NCBI RefSeq assembly: GCF_000308435.1 | Contig: NZ_BAFR01000107.1 | Coordinates: 124,001 to 188,000 of the forward strand | Direction: 5' to 3' | From: Nocardia araoensis NBRC 100135 | GTDB taxonomy: Bacteria; Actinomycetota; Actinomycetes; Mycobacteriales; Mycobacteriaceae | Length of the DNA: 64,000 bases | Shown here: positions 1-8,682 of the stretch, one piece after another | Layout: the number at the start of each line of letters is the position of its first letter | How positions within the stretch are numbered: the stretch's first letter is position 1 | Translations under genes and position numbers: made by a program | The notes under the pieces: generated by a model | What the model saw: only the letters and a program-made list of their open reading frames with translations | Told to the model about the DNA's origin: nothing | Database searches by the model: none

Positions 1-1
1 C

Positions 2-1693
2 AGCGTCGGCCTGCGCGGCTCGGGCACCGCGACGGTCCAGAACTACGCCGCGATCGAAGACCATCTCGGCGCCGGACGCGCGGGCGCAGGCCCGGGCGGC
101 ACCACCGTGCAACTGGCCGGGCTGCAGCCGATCGTCGAAGGCATCAACACCGGCATGCAACGCGACATCAAGCGCGCGGAGATGATCGCCCTGCCGCTGG
201 TGGCGATCCTGCTGTATTTCGTGTTCGGCGGCGTGATCGGCGCGCTGCTGCCGGTACTCATCGGCGGCATGACGATCCTCGGCACCCAGGGCGTGCTGCG
301 GGCACTGACCGACCACCTCGACGTCAACGTCTTCGCCAGCGCCGTGATGACCCTGGTCAGCCTGGGCCTGGCGATCGACTACGGCCTGTTCACCGTCACC
401 CGCTTCCGCGAGGAACTCGCCGCGGGCCACACCGTCGAAGAAGCCACCGCCCGCACCGTCGCCACCGCCGGGCGCACCGTGCTGTTCTCCGCCGCCATCA
501 TCGCCGTCAGCCTCGGGGCACTGTTCATCTTCCCCAACGGGGTGCTGCGCTCGGTGCCGCTGGGCGGCATCAGCTCGGTGCTGCTGGCGGCGCTGCTGTC
601 GGTGACCGCGCTGCCCGCGGCGTTGAGCATCGTCGGGCGCCGCATCGACTTCCTGGGCTGGAAACGGTTCTCCCGCAGCAGGACCGAGGCCCAGATCGAC
701 GCCGGATTCTTCTCCCGCCTGGCCCTGTGGGCGATGCGCCGCCCCGTGGCGGTGGCCGTGCCGATCGTGCTGGCCCTGCTCGCGCTGAGCATCCCGATGC
801 GCCACATCGAATTCGGCGGCCTGAGCGAACGCTATCTGTCCGACGACAACCCGGCGCGGGTCGCGCAGGAACGTTTCGACACCCTGTTTCCCAGCTTCCG
901 CACCGAACCGTTGAAACTGGTCGTCGTCGGCGCCGACCCGCGGCAATTGAGCGACATCCGCTACGCCGCCAACCAGATCCCCGGCCTGACCGGACGCTTC
1001 GAACCCGCCGCACCTACCAAGGACGGCATCAACGTGCTCGCCGCCGGACTGACCGACAAACGCGACGCCGACGCGGTGATCGCCGCGCTGCGCGCCATCC
1101 CCGAACCACCCGGCGTGCGGGTGATGGTCGCCGGCGTGCCCGCCTTGGAACGCGACAGCATCAACGGCCTGCTCGACGGCCTGCCGATGCTGCTGGCCAT
1201 CCTGGTCGCCGCGGCGCTGGCGCTGATGTACGCGGCGTTCCGCTCGGTGGTGCTCGCGCTGAAAGCGGTGGTGATGAGCGCACTGAGCCTCGTGTCCACC
1301 TTGGGCGTGCTGACCTGGATGTTCGTCGAGGGCCACGGCGCGGGGATCTTCCACTTCACGCCGGGACCGCTGATGTTCGCGGTGCTGGCGCTGATCGTGA
1401 CGGTGGTGTTCGGGCTGTCCACCGACTACGAGGTGTTCCTGCTGTCGCGGGTGTCGGAAGCGCGCGCCGCGGGCGCCGACGCGCCCGAGGCCATCCGCTA
1501 CGGCATCGCCCACACCGGCGGGGTGATCACTTCCGCCGCCGCGATCCTCATCGTGGTCACCGGGGCGTTCGGCTTCTCGGATCTGGTGCTGATGAAATAC
1601 ATCGCCTACGGCATGATCGCCGCCCTGATCCTGGATGCCACCGTCATCCGCATGCTGCTGACACCCGCGGTGCTCAAACTGATCTGGCGGTAG
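2..1693 (+). CDS. MMPL family transporter, C-terminal part (5' end outside window)
   Basis: RND-type MMPL membrane transporter, probably exporting a lipid or other hydrophobic compound using the proton gradient. The frame is open from base 2, so the start lies upstream; 563 residues are present. Two transmembrane bundles are visible, each with the Asp-Tyr pair of the MMPL proton relay: IDYGLF in the first and TDYEVF in the second. A soluble porter domain lies between them (around 770-1190), and the second bundle ends at the C-terminus. Cargo cannot be read from this part. The gene converges on the heme importer operon, so the two are separate units. Family assignment is secure; substrate is unknown. 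Confidence 0.93.
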   Translation, partial: SVGLRGSGTATVQNYAAIEDHLGAGRAGAGPGGTTVQLAGLQPIVEGINTGMQRDIKRAEMIALPLVAILLYFVFGGVIGALLPVLIGGMTILGTQGVLRALTDHLDVNVFASAVMTLVSLGLAIDYGLFTVTRFREELAAGHTVEEATARTVATAGRTVLFSAAIIAVSLGALFIFPNGVLRSVPLGGISSVLLAALLSVTALPAALSIVGRRIDFLGWKRFSRSRTEAQIDAGFFSRLALWAMRRPVAVAVPIVLALLALSIPMRHIEFGGLSERYLSDDNPARVAQERFDTLFPSFRTEPLKLVVVGADPRQLSDIRYAANQIPGLTGRFEPAAPTKDGINVLAAGLTDKRDADAVIAALRAIPEPPGVRVMVAGVPALERDSINGLLDGLPMLLAILVAAALALMYAAFRSVVLALKAVVMSALSLVSTLGVLTWMFVEGHGAGIFHFTPGPLMFAVLALIVTVVFGLSTDYEVFLLSRVSEARAAGADAPEAIRYGIAHTGGVITSAAAILIVVTGAFGFSDLVLMKYIAYGMIAALILDATVIRMLLTPAVLKLIWR

Positions 1694-2042
1694 GTCGCGC
1701 CGGTCGGCTTTCCCCTCTGCGACACCGGCGTCGGCCGCCGGCGGGCCCGGCTGCGGGTGCGCCGCAGCGGGCAGCGACGGCCGCCGTACCGGGGCAGTGA
1801 GGTCGTCACTTCCGATGCGAGCGGACGCTCCAGGGGGAGGAGGGCTTTCGTCTCCGCGTCGAAACCGACCTGACGGTTGGCGCACCGCTCGCCGCGAACC
1901 GGCGACACTGACGATCGCCGGTGTGTCCGGTAGAGCGGACCACCCGGCGAGGGCCGCCCCACACCGAACGGTCGCTGGGACTCCGGGTACCGGCCGACAC
2001 TCGAGACGTGGCATCCACGAGATGACCGGCGGGTCGACTCGA
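1694..2042. other. Intergenic region between convergent genes
   Basis: A 349-bp gap between the MMPL stop and the hmuV stop. Its small ORFs lack a ribosome-binding site and look like chance. A weak GTCCG/CGGAC stem with a 6-nt loop lies at 1925-1940. I see no strong terminator hairpin or other clear feature. Confidence 0.4.
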
Positions 2043-2873
2043 TCAGCGGCGTACCGGCAGCACCAGTTGCGCCCCGGTGACCGGATGGTCGAGCACTTCC
2101 ACCGGGTGCTGGTAGACCTTCGTGAGCAGCTCGGTGGTCAGCACTTCCCGGGGCGGGCCGTCCGCAGCGATACAACCGGCATCGAGGACGGCCACCCGAT
2201 CGGCGTAGGCGGCCGCGACACCCAGATCGTGCAGGACGACGACCACGGCCGCGCCCGCCGCGGCACGCTCGGCGGCCAGACGCAGCACCGCCTCCTGGTG
2301 GCCGAGGTCCAAGGCGGCGGTCGGCTCGTCCAGCAGCAGGGTGGCGGTGTCCTGCGCCAGCACCCGCGCCAACGCGACCCGGGCGCGTTCACCGCCGGAC
2401 AGGGTCGGGAACGAGCGCGTGGCCAGATGCGCGACGTCGGTGACGGCCATCGCCGCGGCGATCTGTTCCTCGTCGTGTTCGCGGCGTTCGGTGCGCACCC
2501 ACGGCGCGCGGCCCATCGCCACGACTTCCCGCGCGGTGAACGGGAAGCCGACGGTGTGGGTCTGCGGCAGCACCGCCCGCCGCCGCGCCATGTCCAACGT
2601 GGTCCAGTGCGCCAGCGGCTGCCCGTCGAGTTCCACCGTCCCCGCGCTCGGCGCCAGCTCCCCGGCCAGCACGGCCAGCAGCGTCGACTTACCGGCGCCG
2701 TTGGGCCCCACGAGCGCCACGACCTGCCCCGCGACCGCCTCGAAATCCACACCGTCGAGCACCCGCCGCGCCTGCCCACCCCCGCGCCGCTCCACACTCA
2801 CCCCCGACGCCCGCACGGTCACATCCCCCCGCACCGGCCACCCCGGCACCGCGTGCGCCATCCGCACCCTCAC
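2043..2873 (-). CDS. hmuV: Heme ABC transporter ATP-binding protein HmuV
   Basis: ATPase of a heme/siderophore-type (FecE/HmuV) importer. From the chosen start the Walker A GPNGAGKS is at residues 56-63, the signature LSGGE at 158-162, Walker B LLLDEP at 178-183, and the switch His in VLHD near 216; all are intact. Length (276 aa) fits HmuV. The GTG at 2873 was chosen because GGAGG lies 6 nt upstream; an ATG at 2861 is the alternative. It is third in hmuT-hmuU-hmuV, 47 bp after hmuU. Heme as substrate is inferred from the family pattern and gene order; a ferric siderophore is possible. Confidence 0.9.
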   Translation of the reverse strand: MRVRMAHAVPGWPVRGDVTVRASGVSVERRGGGQARRVLDGVDFEAVAGQVVALVGPNGAGKSTLLAVLAGELAPSAGTVELDGQPLAHWTTLDMARRRAVLPQTHTVGFPFTAREVVAMGRAPWVRTERREHDEEQIAAAMAVTDVAHLATRSFPTLSGGERARVALARVLAQDTATLLLDEPTAALDLGHQEAVLRLAAERAAAGAAVVVVLHDLGVAAAYADRVAVLDAGCIAADGPPREVLTTELLTKVYQHPVEVLDHPVTGAQLVLPVRR

Positions 2874-2920
2874 CCCGCACCTCCGGTCACCGCGACCCTG
2901 TGCCACTCGACGATGCCCGA

Positions 2921-4006
2921 TCACGCCCAGCCTCCGGAGCGGGCGCGGGTGCGGCGCAGCAGGTAGAAGAAGACGGGACCGCCGAGGAGGGAGGTGAGCA
3001 TGCCCAGGGGGAGGTCGGCGTTGTCGACCAGGGAGCGGGCGGTGACGTCGGCGGCCAGCAGCACCACCGCGCCGACGACGGCGCTGAGCGGGATCAGGGT
3101 CCGGTGGGCGGGACCGACCAGCATCCGCACCAGATGCGGCACGATCAAACCGACGAACAGGATGATCCCGGTGAACGCGACACCGGCCGTGGCGAGGATC
3201 GCCACCACCACGATCACGTTGCGCCGTAACCGCTCCACGTCGACACCCAGGTGACGGGCCGCCGACTCCCCGAGCGCCAGCAGATCCAGCCGCGGCGCCA
3301 GCAGCACCGCCGCCGCCACACCGACCGCGGTCAGCGGTGCCACCACACCCACCGACTCCCACGTGGCCCCGTTGAGCGACCCCAGCTGCCAGAACACGAT
3401 CTGATCGCGGGCAGCGGGGGAGGCCACGAAAAGCAGCAGCGCGATCAGCCCGCCCGCGAAAGCGTTGATCGCGACACCGGTCAGCACCAACGTGACGACC
3501 TCGGTGCGGCCACCCGAGCGCGCCAGCACATACACCAGCAACGTGGTCGCCAGCCCCGCAACGAACGCCGCCGCGGCCACCGACCACGCCGCCACGAACG
3601 CCCCGCCCACCACGATCACCGTGCCCGCCCCGACCGCCGCCCCCGCCGACACCCCGATCACGCCGGGCTCGGCCAGCGGGTTGGCGAACACCCCCTGCAA
3701 CAACGCACCCGCTGTGGCCAGCGCCGCACCGACCAGCATCGCCAGCACCACCCGCGGGAACCGCACCTGCCACAGCGTCACCTCACCGGCCGGATGCGCG
3801 GGCATCGGCCCGAGATCCAGTCCGATCCGGTGCAGCACGCTGCCCGCCACTTCCGCCGGCGTCGTCGGCACCTGCCCGATCGCCGCCGAGGCCACCGCCA
3901 ACGCGGCCAGCCCGGCCACCGCGACCGCGAACACCAGCACCACCCGCGAACGGCCCCGCGACTTCGGCAGCGGCGGCCGCGCCGTTTCGGTCTCCGAAAG
4001 ACTCAT
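2921..4006 (-). CDS. hmuU: Heme ABC transporter permease HmuU (FecCD family)
   Basis: Inner-membrane permease of the BtuC/FecCD family, 361 residues with about ten hydrophobic segments, the usual length. The N-terminus is short and charged and the first membrane segment begins near residue 22. The family pattern of Gly-rich helices (GVSAGAAVGAG, GVAINAFAGG) and the loop contacting the ATPase near GESAARHLGV are visible. The ATG at 4006 overlaps the hmuT stop by 4 bp (ATGA), which indicates translational coupling. It should pair with HmuV and receive ligand from the lipoprotein HmuT. Confidence 0.92.
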   Translation of the reverse strand: MSLSETETARPPLPKSRGRSRVVLVFAVAVAGLAALAVASAAIGQVPTTPAEVAGSVLHRIGLDLGPMPAHPAGEVTLWQVRFPRVVLAMLVGAALATAGALLQGVFANPLAEPGVIGVSAGAAVGAGTVIVVGGAFVAAWSVAAAAFVAGLATTLLVYVLARSGGRTEVVTLVLTGVAINAFAGGLIALLLFVASPAARDQIVFWQLGSLNGATWESVGVVAPLTAVGVAAAVLLAPRLDLLALGESAARHLGVDVERLRRNVIVVVAILATAGVAFTGIILFVGLIVPHLVRMLVGPAHRTLIPLSAVVGAVVLLAADVTARSLVDNADLPLGMLTSLLGGPVFFYLLRRTRARSGGWA

Positions 4007-5061
4007 GCGTGCCCGGTGCCGTACACCGCCGCGCTCAACGCCGCGATCACCCGGCCGGTGTTGGGTCCGAAACTCAGCAGCACCGCATCCGACATGTCCA
4101 CCACACGCCGGTCGCGCCCCGCCGGGGTCTGCGCGATCCCCGGCACCTTCTCCAGCCCCTCCACACCGCCGACGGACTTCAACCCGTCCGACATCACCAG
4201 CAGCACATCCGGCGCCGCACCGATCATGGCCTCACTGGTGATCGCGGTGAACTGCTCTTTCACCCCGGCCACCGCACCCGCGTCGCGCGCATGCAGCGCC
4301 GCGATCAACGCGTCCGCACCCGACCCCGGCCCGGCGAGCATCGTGATCGCCGTCGAGCGCAGATACAGGAAAGCGATGGTCAGCTGCGGGTCCCGCGCGG
4401 GCACCGCGGCACTCGCGGCGGCGATCTCGTCGCGCGTGCGCTGCGCCAGCGCCTGCCCCCGCTCCGGCACACCCAACGCGGACGCCACCGCCTCGATCTG
4501 CGGCGCCACCCCGTCCATCGTGCGTTCCGGATCGAAGTACACGACGGTGACACCGGCCGCGCGCAACTGCTCACGCACCGCGGGCGCGGCGCTGGTGGTG
4601 TCGGTCAAGAACACCGACGGCCGCATCGCCAGCACCGACTCCACGTTCAGCGACCCGTTGCCCCCGGCCACGTTCGGCACGTCGCGCACCGCGGGAAACG
4701 CCGCCGACGTGCTGCGCCCCACCAGCTTGGGTCCCAGCCCGAGCGCGTACACGATCTGGGCGAGCGTGCCGTAGCGGTCGACGGCGATGATGCGGGAGGC
4801 GTCGGTGACGGTGACCTCGGCGCCGTCGAACGACCGCACCGTCACCGGCAGCGCCGGGGTGGGTTCCGGCCCGATGGGCACCGGATCCAGATCGGTCAGC
4901 GCCGCCGTCGTCGGCCCGTGCCCGCCGTGCGAGGATCCCGCGTCGCTGCCACACGCCACCGACCCGACCAGCAAACCCGCTGCGAACAACACCGTGAGGG
5001 CACGCCACCATCCGGCTCGGACTCGGTTCCCACGCCCACCCCCGGTCGCTGCAGTGCTCAT
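4003..5061 (-). CDS. hmuT: Heme-binding lipoprotein HmuT
   Basis: Periplasmic-binding-protein (PF01497-type) component that captures heme outside the membrane. The N-terminus is a lipoprotein signal: Arg residues, a hydrophobic core, then the lipobox VGSVAC with Cys near residue 37, followed by a Gly/Ser/His linker. The two-lobed TroA/FecB-like domain follows, with segments such as GPKLVGRSTSA and TDTTSAAPAVREQLRAAG. I chose the ATG at 5061. A GTG at 5085 that overlaps the upstream stop as GTGA is also possible. An iron-box-like sequence directly abuts the ATG and includes a TAGCCT -10 box, favouring a leaderless, iron-controlled start there. Confidence 0.88.
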   Translation of the reverse strand: MSTAATGGGRGNRVRAGWWRALTVLFAAGLLVGSVACGSDAGSSHGGHGPTTAALTDLDPVPIGPEPTPALPVTVRSFDGAEVTVTDASRIIAVDRYGTLAQIVYALGLGPKLVGRSTSAAFPAVRDVPNVAGGNGSLNVESVLAMRPSVFLTDTTSAAPAVREQLRAAGVTVVYFDPERTMDGVAPQIEAVASALGVPERGQALAQRTRDEIAAASAAVPARDPQLTIAFLYLRSTAITMLAGPGSGADALIAALHARDAGAVAGVKEQFTAITSEAMIGAAPDVLLVMSDGLKSVGGVEGLEKVPGIAQTPAGRDRRVVDMSDAVLLSFGPNTGRVIAALSAAVYGTGHA

Positions 5062-5080
5062 GCAGGCAAGGCTAATCTGT
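5062..5080 (-). promoter_or_regulatory. Putative IdeR/DtxR iron box before hmuT
   Basis: Read on the minus strand, this 19-mer matches the IdeR consensus (TTAGGTTAGSCTAACCTAA) at about 12 of 19 positions, best in its right half (TTAGCCT..CCT). It lies directly 5' of the hmuT ATG and contains TAGCCT, 7 nt before the ATG, as expected for a leaderless -10 box. Iron repression of heme uptake would make sense. The match is partial. Confidence 0.4.
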
Positions 5081-5081
5081 G

Positions 5082-6041
5082 TCACTCGGCGCGTGCACTG
5101 ACGTCGTCCAGGGCCGCGGCGATCGCCCGCGGCAACTCCAGGGTCTCGGCGGCCAGCACGCCGGTGAGCTGCCCGATGTCACGAGCGCCGACGATCATGC
5201 TCGCGATGCCCGGCCGGTCGCGGATCCAGGCCAGCGCCACCGCCAGCGGCGAGGTGCCCAGCCCGTCCGCGGCGGTCACCAGCGCATCCACCACCCGGGT
5301 GGCGCGGTCGTCGAGACCACTGCGGATCTCCGCCGCGGTCGCCTCGTCGGCGCCACGCGAATCGGCCGGAACACCGTCGCGGTACTTGCCGGTCAGGATG
5401 CCGCCCGCCAACGGCGCGGAGGCGATCACCCCCACACCGTGGAACCGCGCCGCGGGCACGACATCGGCCTCCGCACCCCGCGCCAGCAGCGAATACGGCG
5501 TCTGCGCCGCGGTCACCGGCGCCACCGCGGCCAGACTCGCCAGCTGCCAGGCCCCGAACCCGCGTACCCCCGCGTAACGGACCCGGCCCGACCGCACCAC
5601 CTGCTCCAGCGTCGAGGCGACCTCCTCCAGCGGCGTCCGCGGATCCCACACCGCCACATTCCAGATATCGAGATGATCGGTGCCGAACTCCAGCAGCGTG
5701 CGATCCAGCTGCCGCAGCAGCGCCCGCCGCGAGGTGTCCACCGTGACCCGCGCCGCCTCCGGCACACCCGCCGCGGCGAACCCCCACGGCGCGATCCCCG
5801 CGCAACCGCTGAGCACCAGCTCGTCGCGGGAGACCAGATCACCCAGCAACTCGGCGAGGATCCGCTGCGCGGCCCCACCCGCATAGGCGGGGGAGGTGTC
5901 CACCAGTGTGCCGCCGGCCTCCACGAACGCCACCAACTGCCCCGCCGCGTCCTCGGCGTCGGTGTGCGCACCCCAGGTATGGGTCGCCAGGCCCATCCGC
6001 GACACCCGCAGGCCGCTGCGGCCCACCGTCCGCTGTTCCAT
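5082..6041 (-). CDS. Aldo/keto reductase family protein, catalytic residues degenerate
   Basis: A 319-residue (beta/alpha)8 protein of the aldo/keto reductase superfamily. The N-terminal VGRSGLRVSRMGLA, the VDTSPAYAGG segment (family Asp and Tyr), FGTDHLDIW and the C-terminal cofactor region SMIVGARDIGQL are visible. The usual strand-3 Lys appears as Ser/Gly (VLSGCAG), and the His normally after strand 4 is absent (WNVAVWDP), so half of the Asp-Tyr-Lys-His tetrad seems lost. It may bind a nucleotide or ligand without normal reductase activity. It lies 20 bp upstream of hmuT on the same strand. The ATG at 6041 was preferred over the GTG just before it. A possible -10 (TAGGCT) lies at 6072-6077. 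Confidence 0.85.
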   Translation of the reverse strand: MEQRTVGRSGLRVSRMGLATHTWGAHTDAEDAAGQLVAFVEAGGTLVDTSPAYAGGAAQRILAELLGDLVSRDELVLSGCAGIAPWGFAAAGVPEAARVTVDTSRRALLRQLDRTLLEFGTDHLDIWNVAVWDPRTPLEEVASTLEQVVRSGRVRYAGVRGFGAWQLASLAAVAPVTAAQTPYSLLARGAEADVVPAARFHGVGVIASAPLAGGILTGKYRDGVPADSRGADEATAAEIRSGLDDRATRVVDALVTAADGLGTSPLAVALAWIRDRPGIASMIVGARDIGQLTGVLAAETLELPRAIAAALDDVSARAE

Positions 6042-6302
6042 CACCGTGTCCGCGCATTCGTCACGGCGCCAAGCCTAGAGTGTGGATACGCGACTCGGCG
6101 CCCACCAGCGCAGTGGGTCGCGCCCCGGTGCGCGGTCCGACCCGCGACCGCGGCGGCGGCCGCGCGGCAGCCGGGCACGCCGCCGCGGCCTCGGCACTGT
6201 ACTGTCGCTGCGTAATTGGGGCGATTTTCGGCGGAGCACCGACCGCCCGCCGCACCAATGCCCAGGTAGGAACGCGTATTTCGCGGAAGTGGAGGATGGT
6301 TC

Positions 6303-7247
6303 GTGGTAGGCGAGTCGATGACCTGGGTGCAGGCCCTGGTGCTGGGTCTGGTGCAGGGACTGACGGAGTTCCTACCGATCTCCTCCTCGGCGCATCTGCG
6401 CATCGTGTCGTCGGTCTTCTTCGGCGACGACGCGGGCGCCTCGTTCACCGCGGTCACCCAGCTGGGCACCGAAGCCGCGGTACTGGTGTACTTCGCCAAG
6501 GACATCTGGCGGATCGTGCTGGCCTGGTTCGCGGGTGTGCGCGAGCAACTGACCGCGCGCGGTCGCCAGCAGATTCCGCTGCACGATCAGCCCACCACGA
6601 GACTTCCGGTCATCACCGCCGACCACAAGCGCGTGCTCGACGAGCAGGCCCAGCGCGAACTCGACTACCGCATCGGCTGGTATGTGATCATCGCCACCAT
6701 CCCGATCGGTGTCCTGGGGTTCCTGCTCAAAGACGAGATCCGCACCGGCGCCCGCAATCTGTGGCTGGTGTCGTTCATGCTGATCTTCTTCGCCCTGGTC
6801 ATCGCCGCCGGTGAGCACTTCGGCCGCAAGGAACGCCCGATCGAGCAACTGACCACCCGCGATGGGCTGGCCATGGGTTTCGCGCAGAGCCTGGCGCTGA
6901 TCCCCGGTGTCTCCCGTTCGGGCGCCACCTCCACCGCGGGCCTGTTCCTGGGCTTGGAGCGCGAAGCGGCCGTTCGCTTTTCGTTCCTGCTGGCCATCCC
7001 GGCCGTGACCGCATCGGGCCTGTTCAGCCTGCCGGACGCGTTCGAACCCGCTGGTGAGGGCCTCAACGCCAGTGGGCCGCAACTGCTGGTGGCCACCGTG
7101 CTGGCGTTCGCGGTCGGCTACGCGTCGGTGGCGTGGCTGCTGCGTTTCGTGGCACGGCATTCGCTGTACTGGTTCGTCGGCTACCGCATCGTGCTGGGCG
7201 CGATCATCATGGGTCTGCTGGCGGGCGGGGTGGTCTCGGCGACATGA
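6303..7247 (+). CDS. uppP: Undecaprenyl-diphosphatase UppP (BacA)
   Basis: Integral membrane phosphatase that dephosphorylates undecaprenyl diphosphate (decaprenyl diphosphate in this order) to recycle the cell-wall lipid carrier; loss or overproduction affects bacitracin sensitivity. Both family motifs are intact: [17 protein letters not shown] at the N-terminus and [18 protein letters not shown] in the second half, the latter carrying the catalytic Ser/Arg. At 314 aa it is longer than the roughly 275 aa norm, mostly through a hydrophilic loop (around residues 80-120). The GTG at 6303 has GGAGG 8 nt upstream. It opens a same-strand block ending with mshC. Confidence 0.95.
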   Translation: MVGESMTWVQALVLGLVQGLTEFLPISSSAHLRIVSSVFFGDDAGASFTAVTQLGTEAAVLVYFAKDIWRIVLAWFAGVREQLTARGRQQIPLHDQPTTRLPVITADHKRVLDEQAQRELDYRIGWYVIIATIPIGVLGFLLKDEIRTGARNLWLVSFMLIFFALVIAAGEHFGRKERPIEQLTTRDGLAMGFAQSLALIPGVSRSGATSTAGLFLGLEREAAVRFSFLLAIPAVTASGLFSLPDAFEPAGEGLNASGPQLLVATVLAFAVGYASVAWLLRFVARHSLYWFVGYRIVLGAIIMGLLAGGVVSAT

Positions 7248-7263
7248 TCGCTAGGCTGACCGC

Positions 7264-8022
7264 ATGACGGTGATCCTGTTGCGGCACGGTGTGTCGACGT
7301 CGAACACCGCCCGCACCCTGGCCGGTCGCAGCACCGGCGTCGAGCTCACCGAGCGCGGCGAGGAGCAGGCGAGGGCCGTGGCCGAACGATTGGCCGGGCT
7401 GCCGATCGAACGAATCGTGCACTCCCCGCTGCTGCGCTGCCAGCGCACGGTCGCACCGCTGGCGGAAAAGTTCGGGCTGGAACCGGTATTCGACGACCGC
7501 CTGCTCGAGGTGGACTACGGCGAGTGGACCGGCCGCCCCATCGCCGAACTGCTGGAGGAACCGCTGTGGAAGGTCGTGCAACGGCACGCCTCCGGCGCGG
7601 TGTTCCCCGGCGGGGAAGGGCTGGCGCAGGTGCAGGCCCGCGCGGTCGCCGCGATCCGCGAACACGACCGCGCCCTGGCCGAGCAGCACGGCCGCGACGC
7701 GCTGTGGGTGGCGTGCACGCACGGTGACGTGATCAAGTCGGTGCTCGCCGACGCCCTGGGCATCCACCTCGACGGATTCCAGCGGATCCTGGTCGAACCC
7801 GCCTCCCTCAGCGTCGTCCGCTACACCCCGACCGCACCGTACGTGTGGCGGCTCAACGACACCGGCGCCGACCTGTCGGCCCTGGCCGCCTCCGGCGGGC
7901 AACGGCAGGCCGCGGCACCGTCGACGCCGGGAGGCGAGGTCTCCGGACCAGTCCCCGGTGGCGAGCTCGGCAATAGCGCAAGTGCGGATAATGGGAATGC
8001 GGAGCGTCGAGATTCCTTGTAG
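7264..8022 (+). CDS. Histidine phosphatase family protein (MSMEG_4193-type)
   Basis: Phosphoglycerate-mutase-like phosphatase of 252 aa. The catalytic motif LLRHGVST is near residues 5-12, the second-half acidic residue region VDYGEWTG is present, and the second catalytic His is in CTHGDV. The C-terminal 40 residues are a low-complexity tail. Mycobacterial counterparts (MSMEG_4193, Rv2135c) sit in the same order between uppP and mshC. It starts 16 bp after uppP. Substrate is unknown; the genomic link to mshC makes a sugar or inositol phosphate of mycothiol synthesis an attractive but unproven candidate. Confidence 0.9.
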   Translation: MTVILLRHGVSTSNTARTLAGRSTGVELTERGEEQARAVAERLAGLPIERIVHSPLLRCQRTVAPLAEKFGLEPVFDDRLLEVDYGEWTGRPIAELLEEPLWKVVQRHASGAVFPGGEGLAQVQARAVAAIREHDRALAEQHGRDALWVACTHGDVIKSVLADALGIHLDGFQRILVEPASLSVVRYTPTAPYVWRLNDTGADLSALAASGGQRQAAAPSTPGGEVSGPVPGGELGNSASADNGNAERRDSL

Positions 8023-8038
8023 ACAACCGAGCGGTTGT
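8023..8038. repeat. Inverted repeat ACAACCG-AG-CGGTTGT
   Basis: A perfect 7-bp-arm palindrome directly after the phosphatase stop and 55 bp before the DUF3090 start. Its size and symmetry resemble a TetR-type operator, but it could also form a small RNA hairpin separating the two genes. No dedicated regulator gene is adjacent. Confidence 0.35.
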
Positions 8039-8093
8039 TGTATGGAATCCCCGCACCGCGGGTAGTCGATCAGGGTCATATCAGGAGGTGCAT

Positions 8094-8678
8094 GTGTCAC
8101 GCGCAATCCATGTATTCCGCACCCCCGATCGTTTCGTCGCCGGGACCGTCGGTGAGCCGGGCGATCGCGCGTTCTACCTGCAGGCCGTGCAGGAACCGCG
8201 CGTGGTCAGCGTGCTGCTGGAAAAGCAGCAGGTCAAGGTGCTCGCCGACCGGATGGGTCTGCTGCTGGACGAGGTCGCGCGCCGCTTCGGCGCCGAGGTC
8301 CCCCCGCAGGCCGAGGACGTCAGCGACAACGCGCCCCTGGTCACCCCGATCGACGCCGAATTCCGCGTCGGCACCATGGGCCTTGGCTGGGACGCCGACG
8401 CGGGCGCGGTGGTGGTGGAACTGCTGGCGATCACCGAAACCGAGGTCGACGAGTCGGTGGTGCTCGACGACACCGAAGAGGGCCCCGACGCGGTGCGGGT
8501 GTTCCTCACCCCGATCCAGGCCCGCGAATTCGCGCTGCGCTCCACCCGGGTGATCGCGGCGGGCCGCCCGCCGTGCCCGCTGTGCGGGGAGCCGCTGTCG
8601 GCGCGCGGGCACATGTGCGTGCGCACCAACGGCTACAAACGCGGTGACATCTTCGGCGCGGCCGAACTAGAGGAGTGA
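8094..8678 (+). CDS. DUF3090 family protein
   Basis: Conserved actinobacterial protein of unknown function, 194 aa. The start is the GTG at 8094, giving the family N-terminus MSRAIHVFRTPDRFVAG, with AGGAGG 5 nt upstream; a GTG at 8088 lies inside that SD and is rejected. Near the C-terminus CPLCGEP and HMCVRTNGYKRG look like a small zinc ribbon (three Cys plus His), known in this family. It is followed 4 bp later by the SCO1664-family gene, an almost invariant pairing that suggests the two proteins act together. Confidence 0.93.
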   Translation: MSRAIHVFRTPDRFVAGTVGEPGDRAFYLQAVQEPRVVSVLLEKQQVKVLADRMGLLLDEVARRFGAEVPPQAEDVSDNAPLVTPIDAEFRVGTMGLGWDADAGAVVVELLAITETEVDESVVLDDTEEGPDAVRVFLTPIQAREFALRSTRVIAAGRPPCPLCGEPLSARGHMCVRTNGYKRGDIFGAAELEE

Positions 8679-8682
8679 TTCG

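Noticed and set aside
1694..2042. 70-codon ORF at 1806-2018 and possible terminator
   Set aside because: Arg/Ser-rich antisense-type translation, no SD; the hairpin is only 5 bp.
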